From positions 17,162,144 through 17,226,143 of the forward strand of contig NC_090184.1 in the NCBI RefSeq assembly GCF_024679245.1: 64,000 bases of DNA, in the 5' to 3' direction. The DNA is from Pseudorasbora parva. Taxonomy: Eukaryota; Chordata; Actinopteri; Cypriniformes; Gobionidae. The notes under the pieces are model-generated. The model saw nothing but the letters and a program-made list of their open reading frames with translations, was not told where the DNA came from and did not search any database. Shown in pieces: positions 12,105-23,856 of the stretch. How positions within the stretch are numbered: the first letter of the stretch is position 1; every line of letters begins with the position of its first letter. Both the position numbers and the translations under genes were made by a program.

Positions 12105-13052
12105 AAACAATCTCATAATTACTTAATGCAGTTGTAGTTTTTCTGTGTAAATTAATTTGATTTGTAAAAACAATTTAGTGTCTTATACTAATCTAATTTA
12201 TTGATCAAATGTAAGAATATAAAAGGAAAGCTGAAGCATAGCCATATGTCATAAGATTAGGGGAACGGAGGAATGTCATTTATAAAAGGTAAAAATATCA
12301 TAAATATGAAGATTTAAATAGATCAAAGCTGACGAGAATGTTGCTTCAGAATAATGATATTTAACTCTGCAGATCTCCCTGATAGAGAACCAGAATTGTA
12401 AGTCAGAATGTAAACTGGGCACCAGATGGTAAGCACAATTACATGAACCCAAACTAACTTAATTAAAATGCCACAGCTCATACTGTTTTCTTCTTTTTAA
12501 TTATTAGAATATAGACATTAAGAGAATAAATTGTTATGCAAGTACTTTTACTTTTAATACTTAAAGTACATTTAAAATCAGCTACTTTTTACTTAAGTAG
12601 GGTTGTCATTGTAGTATTTCTACTTTTACTAAAGTAAATATGTCTCTGGTTGTTTGTACTACTTAAGTACTGAGATTCAGTGCTTTCTCTAACACTGACC
12701 CAAGCAGAACATTCCCCTGAAAATTACACTCTCTCACCCGTCTTTTCGTCATCCCAGGCCCACCACCCTGTTACCAGTTGGTGGTTTGTCCCTCCTCAGA
12801 CCAGTGTTGACCACGCCTGCTGACCAGGAGAAACCCTCAAGCCTTGCCGTTTCAGAGATACTCAGACCCAGTGACCTTGCCATAACAATATGGGCTATGT
12901 CAAAGTTGCTCAGATCTTTATTTCTGCCCATTTCTCCTGCATCCAAATTCAATTATGAGAATTGATTTAACATCTAATCTACCCAGATCTTAATATGTGG
13001 CCATTTAGGAGACAATATTTGCTTCACCTGTGACTGATCATAATGTTTTGGC

Positions 13053-14400
13053 TCAGAACTTTCCACTACCATCTGCAATTTTTTTAATGGGATTGCGGTT
13101 TCACATTAATTTGCCATTTAGTAAATCTGGCCCATGGTGAGCAATGCAACCTTCTTTTAATAATATTTAACAGCAGGTAATGCCAGTGGTGTTTGTTATT
13201 CCGTAGAGGTCAATGCATTAGGTGTCGTTCACCCGAGTCATGTTAAAAATAGTACCAGGTAATGTTTTTTATGCAACACAATAATGTAAAATCAAGCCAT
13301 TTTGCAAAAAAAGAAGAAGAAAAAACTCATGACATTTTGGCAGTTTTGATTGATTTTGAACACCCACTGTTGTTTTAAGTGTTTCTTGAACCCAGGGCTT
13401 CTCAAACATCTGATCGCTGTCGTTAGACACAGCCTCCGTGACACAAACAGCACTTAGAAAAGGTCAACCATGCCTGCAGACAGCTATAAACACTGTAATA
13501 GAGCAGCCACATTCCTTCATCTCTCTCTTTCTCTTTTCCCTTCCTGCCTCATGTCTCCTAATGTGCATTTGTTTCAGAGCAGTGTGAGCGTGGGATTGTG
13601 GGATGGGATTAGATGAGCTCTTTTGCTCTATTTGGTGGAATCCCTCCCGTTTCTTTTTAGCTGTTTTACCCCTGTGCGCGCTCTCTCTCTCTCTCTCTCT
13701 TTCTCTCTTACTATCTGTACATCTATCAGAGAAGATTCATGGCCTAACCAGGCTCAGTAAACGAGTCTGACAGTTGTGCCCACAAGCCATAATTTTAAAA
13801 ATGACAAGTTTGAGGCGCCATGAAATTATCAATGTCAGCCAGCAGGCAGCCACCACTCAGGGTTAAAAAGAGATTTGTTCTTCCCTTTCACTTCTTTTTC
13901 TCTCTCCTTCTCTCTATGTCCTTTCTACATCCTCTGACTTTTCTGAACTACTTCATCTTTTCTTTCCACCACTCAGCATCCTCCATATACTACCAATACC
14001 ATTTATATCTCTCTTTCTTTCTCTCTTTCAGTAAATATTTAGGGATGTGTGCTGATTTTGGCAGTTGAGTAGGTGTTTCTGAGTCATTCTGCTGCCAGAC
14101 CTTCATGAGTGCAACAGATATATGGACACACACTAACCTCCAGACATATTTTTAGCAATTTTTTTTTTTTTAAATCCAATTTTTTGGCGGATACCTCTAA
14201 AAAGGTTTTCTTGTCTGATTTGTAGGTTGATGTTAATGATGTAGGGATGCCACCACTGCTCTATATAAATGACTGGATTGCTAATTGTGTTCTAAACTGC
14301 CATCAGGCGGTGACGCCACCGGAAGTATTTAAGGCGGCCATCTTACCATTGCTTACCGACAGAGGGCATCATAGATTTACAGCTAAAACATTGACTTAAA
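13053..14400. other. Intronic sequence including a (CT)n tract
   Basis: No gene is recognised. A CT microsatellite occupies about 13679-13709, and pyrimidine-rich sequence continues to 14030. The 82-codon open frame in the pyrimidine-rich part is low complexity. The segment 14298-14400 looks like decayed repeat sequence. Confidence 0.35.
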
Positions 14401-14401
14401 A

Positions 14402-15898
14402 CAGGGTGTCCGCGGGGTTTTAAAAAGTATTAAAAAGTGATAAATCAAAATTGTCAAATTTAAGGCCATTAAAAGTGTTAAATGTGGTCTCAGAGGTATT
14501 ATTTTTTTCCGAATTAGGTATTATTTTTTCAGACTATCAGGTGTCCTATTCTGATTGAAATTCTATCTGCGTTCGCGTTAGTTCGTTTAAATATGGGCTT
14601 TAGCAGCATATCATCAAAGATCTTTCATCTCCGTCTCTCTCAACGTGTGTTTGATGCTGACGTCATATTCAGCGCTCGTTCGGCATCAAGTCAGAGCACT
14701 GCGCGCTCAACAGAAGTGGCTGGCTTACGTTTTATTTTAGACTTGCTTCAAGGCATATCTTCAACGACTATCCTTGTAAGAGCAATCTTAAATGATGTAT
14801 ATAAAGTCTAAAATGAACAAAAAGAGTTGTGAGAGAATGAGGCGCGATCCATAGACAGTAAACAGTGAGATCCGCGTGGCGGTCTGCTCTTAAAGGGACA
14901 GCAGCCAATAAAGCTTCCTGTCAGTAAGTTAAAGAACAAAGGGAACAGAGAAAATGACTCGCTGCTCTTGACTAAATAACCTTTGTAGCTTTAATAAGGA
15001 TTAACTATTTAATTTATAGTTTATGCAGTGCAGACTGCATATAACTTTGATAATTTTATTACATTTCTGTATATTTCCTAACTGTTAAGACAGGATTTAT
15101 TATGGGTTTATGTTAGCATTGTTTTAAGTTTACTTAAATTAAAAACTGTTATATTTTTAAAGCCTAATAATAAATGTAAAAATAAAATAAAAATCAGTAG
15201 CTAATTAATAGGCCTATCAGTAATAGCCTACTGTCCTTCATTCATAAAAAGATGACATTTAAACAAGTATTTAAAATATACTGTCTTTATGTTGTTTCTA
15301 CATTAATTTGATTAACTGTGAAATTATTATATTAAAAAATATATTAAAAACGTACAAAAAATTTCTTTTTTATTGCGATTAATCACAGAATAAATGTGTG
15401 ATTTAATCTAGTCAAAGTTTTGAATCGATTGACAGCGCTAGTTTTTAGTATTTTGTTAAATTCAACAACTTATCACAGTTATAGAAATGTAATATTTGGC
15501 TCAGGTTTTGTTGTTGGAACAAAAATAAATAATAAATATTATTTAATTGCTGAATACAACAATTCAGCAACTAAATAATTTAATTGCTGAATTACCAATT
15601 ATTAAATGAAATCAAATGTGTATGCATTAATGCTTCTCCTTAACCAACCTTTGTGAATGTTGAGATCTATTTTACTGTGTCTGAATGATAACTTATAGAA
15701 GATTTCCTCCTGGTGTCAATTCTAAATCTATTCTTTTTTGTATGTTATATATGTCAAAATCTGTGTAAATAATAGAAAGGTCGCTGATTAACACTTGCAA
15801 TTCAGTGTTGTGATGTTTTTAAAAAATATTCTGAAGGTAGTAAAAAAGGTATTAAAAAGTAGTAAATTTAACTTAAGGATTGATGTATATACCCTGTA
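14402..15898. mobile_element. Candidate DNA transposon with CAGGGT ends
   Basis: The left end CAGGGTGTCCGCGGGG, followed by GTATTAAAAAGT-type sequence, is mirrored at the right end near 15840-15896. There GTATTAAAAAGTAG is followed by ACCCTG. The outermost match is short, and I could not find a convincing 8-bp duplication. The interior is AT-rich with no transposase. It could be a hAT-like non-autonomous element. Confidence 0.45.
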
Positions 15899-15959
15899 AA
15901 ATTCCTTATCAGTTTTGGATTAGTTTTATAGAATTAGATACACAACAATCAAGCCTAAC

Positions 15960-15961
<2 letters not shown>

Positions 15962-16016
<55 letters not shown>
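15962..16016. repeat. (TA)n microsatellite, about 55 bp
   Basis: Uninterrupted alternating TA, directly abutting the 5' end of a Tc1-like fragment. Confidence 0.97.
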
Positions 16017-16018
<2 letters not shown>

Positions 16019-16262
16019 GTGAAGTGAATAGCACTGATTATCTCTTCATCACGGCACCTGTTAGTGGGTGGGATATATATAAGATAGCATGTGAACATTT
16101 TGTCCTCAAAGTTGATGTGTTAGAAGCAGGAAAAATGGGCAAGAGTAAGGATTTGACCGAGTTTGACAAGGGCCAAATTGTGATGGCTGGACAACTGGGT
16201 CAGAGCATTTCCAAAACTGCAGCTCTTGTGGGTTTTTTTCCAGTCTGCAGTTGTCAGTATTG
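16017..16262 (+). pseudogene. 5' fragment of a Tc1-like transposon
   Basis: After ACAGGTGAAGTGAATAGCAC at the left edge comes a + strand frame with [20 protein letters not shown] and [14 protein letters not shown]. This is the same N-terminal helix-turn-helix type as the Tc1 remnant at 12749-12952. The similarity stops at about 16260, where a candidate LTR begins. No DDE region follows, so this is a broken 5' remnant. Confidence 0.7.
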
Positions 16263-16447
16263 TTGGGGCTAACAGTTTGTGATCCAAGACCAGTAGTGAA
16301 TAAATAAGACCAAGAGTTAGAAATGCAATTAATTAAAGAAATATTTACTGAAGAATAGTTTGCAGTTTCATCAGCAGAAGCCAGCTTCAAGTTTCAGGTT
16401 TAAAGTTCCTCTCTACCCCTCTATCGTACATACAATTGTCCCAACAG
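16260..16447 (-). repeat. Candidate solo LTR
   Basis: The 188-bp segment begins TGTTGGG and ends CCCAACA, the TG...CA inverted ends expected of a retroviral-type LTR. It sits exactly where Tc1 similarity stops. No second copy and no internal coding region were found nearby. The flanks do not give a clear 4-6 bp duplication, so the identification is tentative. Confidence 0.4.
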
Positions 16448-18137
16448 TTATAGTGTTTTCAAGATCTATCCACGTCATTACTGCAAGGTGGATGATTCCA
16501 ATTGGCTTAGAGAAAATGGACAGTCATGGTTAATTTCCACACATTGTTAGTAAATCAGATGCATGTGTCCATAGATCACTTGTTGACACTTTCTCCCCGG
16601 ATATAGTCACATAGTGATCTGGAGCAGGCGCCAGCTTGTCAAGAACAACAAGTCCACCCATCTTAAACCCAATACTTAGATGTAACACAGAATACTGTGC
16701 ACACACACAGATACACATTTTCCCCAAGGTTGGAGTTGATTAAGCTCCAGTTCTGACCAGAAAGTTTCCCAAAACATACTGATAACATATGCTTTCTCTC
16801 AGTGAGAGGCACAGACAGTAGTATAGACAATTTTTGTCTTGATTCTTTAGTTTCATTAAAAGGAAACATAAAATGAATATTTTATAATAAAAATGAAAGA
16901 CAAATCCATATTTCATCTCTGGACGCCGGGATAAGTGAGTAAGCTCTGTTACTGCACTACTGTCATGTTAGGGGTGTGTGATACCTCCAAAATGCATGTA
17001 TTTTATTTCCTGATTGAGCAATCTATTTCCCACTCTTAAAGAGAGTAAAAATTCTATGGCATTTTGCTAGAATTATTGTTTCCATATAAGTAAAGTGTTA
17101 TTTAGGCTATATGTTGTTAAAATAATTATTAATTTAACCATTATTTAAATAATTAACTGCTTTGAAATGTATGCTGTTGATACCTTAAATAAAAATATAA
17201 TACAGCACGACTGTACACAACTGTACAAGTCGATTTCAGATTACAAGGCATAAATCTTTATCCTAGTTTCAGAATGCGCACTTTGACATTAGTAATACAT
17301 ACGCTGAAGTGTCTCGTCCTTCCGCCAAGCTATAGTTGATGTTCAAAAAGCTATAGTTTATAGATGAAGCTATAGTTCCACCAAGCTGATGTTCACTGCT
17401 GCAATGAATATGAATGTAACTTTTAATAAGCAGGGGAAATTCCTGAATTTAAACAAAACATTTGCTTTGTAAGAATGTACAGGGAGACTTGGTCTCTCGT
17501 TAGGCAGTTTTCTTAGTAAAATCATATAATTTCCTTTTAGTTCAATAGAACGTGTGAGCTCACGGTACTAGGCAATACCAATATAGCGGAGCGGTGGCAC
17601 TTTTTATCCTGAGAAATCCAGTTCTCTGTATAGATCAGTGGATGCCACTTAAAATAAATTATCAATTTATTAATTTAAAAGTAAACAGAAATAAATCATA
17701 CACTGACAAATAAATAGACGTATTTAAAAATTCTTTACAATATACGTTTAAATTAATTTTAAAAATCTGCAGCCAATAAGCTGGCAGCGAAACAATTAAA
17801 TAGTTAATTAGCATTCAGCATTCAGCACTTTGCAGTGTGCTTTCAGATTTCCTCTGAAACCCTCCCACCATCCCCATCTTCAACTTTGTAGATCTGCTAT
17901 ATATGTAACATACATTGCAACCTAATGCAGCCTAATTTAATGTCAACACTCCTCCTGTCTATCCAAATAAGGCTCATTATAGATCACGTCTTGGAAGTCG
18001 GAACTGTTTGGCTGCAGGTGTATGAGTGTATGCGAATAAACTATTAATCCTTAGTGAATTCCCCTGTGTTCTTATCATGCATTCGAAGCAAACTTTAGAA
18101 TTCCATTACTGATTTCTGCATCTGCTTGTGTTTGTAG
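16448..18137. other. AT-rich intron sequence before slc15a4 exon
   Basis: No exon or complete element is recognised. The last 20 bp form the splice acceptor of the exon at 18138 (TTGTGTTTGTAG). I looked for the preceding slc15a4 coding exon here and further upstream and did not find it. Confidence 0.4.
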
Positions 18138-18296
18138 GTCTGGAGTTCGCCTACTCTGCAGCCCCGCGCTCCATGCAGAGCGCTATAATGGGCCTGTTCT
18201 TCTTCTTCTCTGGCATCGGCTCATTTGTGGGATCTGGACTTCTTGCTATCGTCTCCCTCAAAGCCATCGGCTGGATGTCCTCGCATAAAGACTTCG
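18138..18296 (+). CDS. slc15a4: slc15a4 penultimate coding exon
   Basis: This 159-bp exon encodes about 53 residues beginning (G)[19 protein letters not shown] and ending SSHKDFG. SLC15A4 (PHT1) is a proton-coupled transporter of histidine, di- and tripeptides in the endolysosomal membrane. In mammals it also supports TLR7-9 signalling through TASL. The FAYS.AP.SMQ...GLFFFFSG motif is the late transmembrane region of the POT/PTR2 family. It is followed by the hydrophobic segment [15 protein letters not shown] and the IGWMSSH loop, a very close match to vertebrate SLC15A4 as I know it. The acceptor is TTTGTAG before 18138 and the donor is G|GTAAGA at 18297. Both introns interrupt a Gly codon after its first base (phase 1). 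Earlier exons are not visible, so the gene is partial here. Confidence 0.95.
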
Positions 18297-20469
18297 GTAA
18301 GACTCGTGTGAGTGTGTCAGAATGTAGAACAAGATACATGAATAGCACTGCAGAATATAAGGGGTTATGGATGAAACAGATGTAGCTTGCCTATCTTTTG
18401 AATAGCGTGTCTGTTGGAATGAGTGTTTGCATATAAATGCGAACCTTTGTGTAAGGGGCAGGCTTTGCCTGTATTGAGAGGACCAAATGTTCCTATAATG
18501 ATCGTAAAACCTAAAATTAGCTACATTGTGGAGACCAGTGAGGAACAGGGCTTGATAAGCACACTTAATTATGATTAATGAAAATGTTAAATGCAGAAGG
18601 GTTTGTGAAATGGTCAGGGGGTATAGAAGATATATTTAGCTCAGTGTAAACACAATTAAAGTCTATATAAAGTCCTATTTCAGCAGCTTGGCTTTTAAAG
18701 AAACACAGTTTTGATGCAATCATCATTTGTAAGCTGATTGATGTAAAATATCCTGAAAATCAATGACTTTTATGTTCCATCTTGATGAATGAAATCGATG
18801 ATGAGAGATGGTCCCTGATCAGCATTCTGTGTAAATGAGATTTATTGTAATTATGCCAAGGGGAAGAGAGGTCATACCTTTCAGCTCACGGTTGTGTCAG
18901 AGATGAAGTGACGAGGCGAGCACATGTGCTTGATGGATGGTGTGTGTTTTATGAGTGCGTGACCACGTACAAAGGCTTGCGCATAGTCATTAGTAGTCAA
19001 CTAAACCCAAGAGGTGATGATCGGCCACTTTTTTATGTGTGAATTTGTTTAATTGTGTATCCTGCCCAATAAAAAACGTAGTATTTCATTGGTCTTTCGA
19101 ATGATTGATGATGCACACTATGTGTAGAACAATCAGACATACAGAGTATCAGGTTTATTTCTGCTTCCATCTGTTAGGAGGACATCTTAAACTAGTTCAC
19201 ACAGCAGTTATTGCGATATATAGTGACATATACATTATTAACTGAAAATAGTGCCTGCCACAAATGCTACCTCAAGATTTCTCTGTATTGGACTGGTTTG
19301 CATCTTCAAATTGGGTTTAGATTCGGAAACTTTATCATGCATGGAGATGAAATCATAATGAACCCATGATCTTTTTATGAATGTTCCTAGTCTTGCTGTG
19401 CATTAATCGCCAACACGTTATTTTGTAGAAAAATAGTTTTCATAATCTTTCATCAAAATGCAATAAAGTAGTACCTCCGAAAGGTGAAAAAGAAATATTG
19501 TTTCACCCCCTCCCACTTTTCAGCATCCAATCAAATCCAGATGAAGTAAATCAAGTCATGTCCTACATTGGTCTGTTTCGCTCATAAATGTGTCACGTTA
19601 ATGTTACACGTGTTGCATGTCACATGCAGTTTTCTGTTGTCTTGGCACATTCGAGTAAAGTAAACTCTTGAAGTGGAGAAAGAAGAGCCATGCCTGAGTG
19701 CCAGGTCGGGTATTATGAATGTGCATGCAAATTGATGGTCATGTCAGGCTTACACCAGATTCGGTTTGTAAATCTGTCACATCGAGGACGATGAATAGCA
19801 CAAAGGAGACAGTAGATGGATGTGATTTCCATTGCAATGGCAGTTCAATGGTCCAGATGTACTCCCACCCATTTTGTGTATTGGAGGCAAATGAACAATT
19901 TACCCACAAACTACTTCAGCTGCCATTAATACAGCACACCCAGACAGGTGTGATGCATTTCTGCTAATGGCAGCAGTGAGAGTGCGTGTACTTTCACTCT
20001 GTCCCTCTTCGCTCTTTTTGTTTGGCAAGCATCACCGGGATATTAGAGTGGGCCTTAATATGAATTGACACATTGCTATTTTTTTTCCGTTTTCTTTCTT
20101 GTATCTTTAGAGAGAGGACATGAAATGATGACAAGTTGAATAATCAGAATTGACTGAAAGGACAGTCAGACTCAAACCTGCAATGTCCATACGAGTGCCA
20201 CTTGCTGCATTCACGTAATGTTGTAATTACCGTAATTTCGCGATGATAGCACATGAAACTTCTTTGAGCTGGGAATCATGCATTTCACCAGTGACACTAT
20301 CAATGGCCAAATGAATCTGCATCGGTCAGGGGGTACAGCGGAGCTCTCAGAAAATTCCCAGTGTACAAATTCACAAGGATGTGAGTGCTCTATACATTAC
20401 GACATGATGCACCTCATGGCCACATTCACACAGCAGCAGAATACAGTTGTCAATTCTGTATTTGAGTCC
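18297..20469. other. Intron sequence, mostly unique
   Basis: No exon is supported after the donor site. Near 20100-20200 there is a fragment with AGACTCAAACCTGCAATG, resembling the B-box region of a tRNA-derived retroposon on the reverse strand. Similar words occur at about 23188 and 49893. Confidence 0.35.
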
Positions 20470-21006
20470 TTAAAGGGATAGTTCACCCACATTACCCCAC
20501 CCTCAAGCCATCCTAGGTGGATATGACATTCTTCTTTCAGATGAATACAATCAGAGTTATATATTTAAAAAAATGTCCTGGCTCTTCTTCCATTTTAAAA
20601 GTAATCAACATGGCTTCAGGAAATGAATAAAGACCATCTAAAGTGAACTGATGAGTTTGTGTAAGAAAAATATCCATATTTAACATTTTATAAAGTAAAA
20701 TATCTAGCTTCTGGCAGACCTTCTTCTGTATTCAACTTTTTTTTTATTTTTTACATAAACCCATCGATTTGCTTCAGAAGAGCAGTGTGGAGCACTTTTA
20801 TAATCGATGGATGCACTTTTTGGGCTTTAAATGTTGGGCTGCCATTCACTGCCATTATAATTCTTGAAAGGGCCATTATTTTTTGTTATATACATTTTTT
20901 ATATAATTATATTCGTCTGAAAGAAGAATGTCATATACACCTAGGATGGCTTGAGGGTGAGTAAATAATGGGATAATTTTCCTTTTTCGGTGAACTATTC
21001 CTTTAA
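20470..21006. mobile_element. TTAA MITE
   Basis: TTAA flanks at 20470-20473 and 21003-21006. The left end AGGGATAGTTCACCC and the right end (GGTGAACTATTCCT) are inverted copies. Subterminal words such as CTCAAGCCATCCTAGG and GACATTCTTCTTTCAGA recur inverted in the right arm (20920-20960). The same subterminal words appear in the MITE at 58270-58846, so these two are the same family. No coding capacity. Confidence 0.88.
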
Positions 21007-21812
21007 TTCACACACAATTCAGTTATTTACGGTAATGACAACCACATTCTATAACTGAACATACATCTGTAAACTCTAAGGACACGCATTCTTGGAAAAC
21101 ACTCAGAACCGGACTGAACAACTAGTTCATACATTGTGAGAGAGATGCTCTGCACTCCATAAGCTCGTGTCTACTGTGCTTTTGCTTTCGGTAACTTGCA
21201 GCAACGGCGCCCGTCAGTTTTTGTTGCGCATGCAACTAAAATGTTCTGCTCTCCACCCAGATATAAAAGCTATCAGTTAATAAAGATTTGAGGGATGAAC
21301 ACGTGGCTCGATTGTTCTCTTGTCGTATCAAAAGTGATACGATTTTTCAGTTTTATGGGCATTGCAATCTTTGATATTACTTTGGCCACTGTCTCTATGG
21401 CTGCTTGTAAGAGAATACAGGATTGACACCTGTTGCCCATTTACAGACAGTATTCGAGATGCTACTGTAAGTTGCTGTTTGAACGGGACATTTCGAGACT
21501 CACACCTGTAAGTAAATACGGTTGTCAATCCCAAAAACTGACAGTAAGAACGTAGCCTATATAACACATTTATTTTTCCATTTTTTAGTGAGTAGAGAGT
21601 AGAGAAAAGGATGTTATGAAAAGATGTTTTCCTTCGGAATTTATTCTGTTCTTTCCAGTCTGACTTGAAACAGCAATGTCCATTTGAGCAGCACAGACCT
21701 TTTTGCCACTTTTGGTGATTGTAGAAACCAGAGATAGGACAGGAAATTATATGGAAGCAGCATAATCGTAAATGACAGTTTCTAACCTACAATGTCCAGA
21801 GCAGCACATGCT
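21007..21812. other. Intron sequence, nothing specific recognised
   Basis: There is no supported gene or complete element. A fragment at 21710-21800 resembles decayed short retroposon sequence. Confidence 0.3.
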
Positions 21813-23043
21813 TTAAAGGTCCCATGTAAATGTCACTGTATGAGTTTTTTTTAAACATTAATATGAGTTCCCCTAGTCAGCCTATGGTCCTCTAGTGGCA
21901 TAAACCAAGCCCTGGGCATCTTGCTCTGCCTTTGAGAAAATGAAAACTTAGATGGGCCAATCTGGAATCTTCCCTATGTTTCGTACAGTGAAAGGTTACC
22001 TCCTCTTTCTCTGAATTTGGCCTGCCCATGAGAAAATGAGCTTCTGTCATTCGATGAGAAGCGAGTGGATCTAAAGTAGCCTTGTTGTTTACAAGATTTT
22101 GATGTTGTCCCTAAGCTGCCGAAGGATCACAATGTCAGAGAAAATGGATTCAGTTTATTTTTGTTTATTTTTGTATATTTTATGTAATTCAGTCCCAGTG
22201 TCAGCATGGGCTTTACAAACAGACTTTAACAATATGGATTCAACAGCACCGACACAGACATTTAAGTAACAGTGTTCATTAATGCCTGATCTGTGATCAG
22301 TGATTTCTGATGTGTAGCTAATTATTCAAGTTCACACAGATTTTCTTTCTAAATCGTTTAATACTGTTTATGCATCAGTGCATCAAGCCAGTGGCTTAAC
22401 GATCAACTTCACACTGTTTCTCTTCATAGCTGTTATTTAAATTGTGATTAAACTACAGAGAGCGATAAAAGAACAGCCTCTTTATAATGTTCGGAGCTGT
22501 CAATCACACATCGTTAGTATATCTGCGCACTTTCCCAAACTCCCATTATAATAAATGACGGCGTTATGCTGCACAACAAAGCTCTTACTGTGTTCATACT
22601 GTTGTCGTGACTTGTGTTTGCTGTTAGTTGTGGTGAAAGCATTTTGTGAAAAGAAATATTGTTACAATGACGAAATCACTGCATTCACGCGATAAGCACA
22701 CTGTCTGTCATTTGCTCAATGCTCGTCACTGCAGCCTTTAATGTGATGGGAAAAGATCAAAAATTTATATAATCAACACTTTCACGATTCGTTAATCTCG
22801 ACAACTGTGATAGTAAAAATACGTAATAAAGTTAGTAAAATTAGTATTTCAAATGAAAAGATTTCAGCCAATCAAAGCAGTGGGTTTACTCTGGGGGAAG
22901 TCTTCGTTTACTCTGAAGACACGCCCCTTAAAACCGATTTCTTTTCATTTATTTTTATTTCTAAATTATGACATTTTATGATGTAAAAATCCTACTAACA
23001 ATACAAGTACATCTCAGGAAACAAATCCATATGGGACCTTTAA
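21813..23043. mobile_element. TTAA-flanked transposon, AGGTCCCAT ends
   Basis: Flanked by TTAA (21813-21816 and 23040-23043) with inverted ends AGGTCCCAT / ATGGGACCT. The 1.2-kb interior has no transposase frame. The TTAA target and short inverted ends fit a piggyBac-type non-autonomous element. The ends differ from those of the AGGG(A/T)TAG MITEs, so this is a separate family. Confidence 0.78.
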
Positions 23044-23444
23044 TATGAATTATTTTAACCCATTGGTATTATTTTCCTTTTTGTCACTTTTATTGATGGT
23101 ACATAGAATAGAACATAGACATAGAATAGTAGATATTAGATGGCAGCAAAAATAGTAGAATGAACATGACTGGGATATGATGCAGCCAGACTCAAACCTG
23201 CACCACACAGGCTTAAATAGCAATTACTGCATATGGCAGACTGATTTTAATTATTCTCTTTTCAGACACTTATATTGATAGTTGAGAGTTAAGCTATATG
23301 GGATCAGGATATCACTTAAAAATAGCTAACCCTGAGTGATTCTAAACCCGGGGTAAAGTCAATCACTGGTGGCTTTTCACAAAAGCCCTAGGGTATGGCA
23401 TGAGTCCTTCTGGCCACACAATAACGACTATTCCCAAATAATCA

Positions 23445-23745
23445 CATTAGGAGTTGCCTAGAGTTGTTAGCAGTTCGTCTTACCCTGAGCCGCGTCAAGA
23501 CGCCGCTCCAGGGCAAGCACGTTCTGGTCCGTACGGACAGCACTGCGGTTGAAGCGTACATCAACAAACAGGGTGGTCTACGCTCCCGTCGCATGTTGCA
23601 ACTCGCCCGCCACCTCCTGTTATGGAGTCTGAAGTCTCTGAGGTCACTTCGTGCCACTCACATTCCGGGCTGGCTCAATCGTGCGGCCGATGAGCCCCCA
23701 CGGCAGACTGTGCTTCCGGGAGAGTAGAGACTCCATCCCCAGGTG
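23445..23745 (+). pseudogene. DIRS retroelement RNase H fragment
   Basis: The frame reads GKHVLVRTDSTAVEAYINKQ then GGLRSRRMLQLARHLLLWS and HIPGWLNRAADE, the RNase H end of the DIRS-type reverse transcriptase polyprotein. The RTD and N.AAD residues are at RNase H catalytic positions. The reverse transcriptase upstream is absent, so the element is 5' truncated at about 23445. A frame break follows before the recombinase at 23857, and the linker looks shortened. Base composition is clearly GC-richer than the surrounding intron. Confidence 0.82.
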
Positions 23746-23856
23746 GTCCAGCTGACTTAGGATCGCTTCGGGGCCGCACAGGTACTGTCTACCTCCAACC
23801 CCAAGGTGTATGTGGCCGCAATCGCTGGCCATCACGAACTTGTAGAAGGTTAGCAT

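Larger units (their letters stand above)
10668..12697. mobile_element. hAT transposon inserted in the Tc1 element
   Basis: The left end is CAGTGGTGGAATGTAAC and the right end reads inward as CAGTGTTAGAGAAAGC, with ACTTAAGTA-type subterminal words. The flanks ACCCCAGC (10660-10667) and ACCCAAGC (12698-12705) form an 8-bp target duplication with one mismatch. No transposase frame remains. A TTAA MITE (10936-11496) and a long TA microsatellite (12022-12101) lie inside it. Confidence 0.82.
10269..13052 (-). pseudogene. Tc1-like transposon split by a hAT insertion
   Basis: Two - strand transposase remnants belong together. The C-terminal part (10322-10570) has the PDLNPIEHLWD motif that carries the last catalytic acidic residue of Tc1 transposases. 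The N-terminal part (12749-12952) reads MGRNKDLSNFD..IVMARSLGLSISETA, the helix-turn-helix region. They lie in the right order for a - strand gene but are separated by a 2-kb hAT. The flanking transposon sequence resumes across the hAT target duplication. Outer ends near 10269 and 13052 (TCATAATGTTTTGG) are approximate. The middle of the transposase is missing, so it is dead. Confidence 0.75.

Noticed and set aside
13820..14068. 82-codon open frame rich in Phe, Ser and Leu
   Set aside because: It is a translation of pyrimidine-rich low-complexity sequence with no splice or promoter support.
1..18137. Upstream slc15a4 exon encoding the region before LEFAYS
   Set aside because: I searched by eye for the expected preceding transmembrane segment next to a phase-1 donor and found no convincing match. 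It is probably outside the window.
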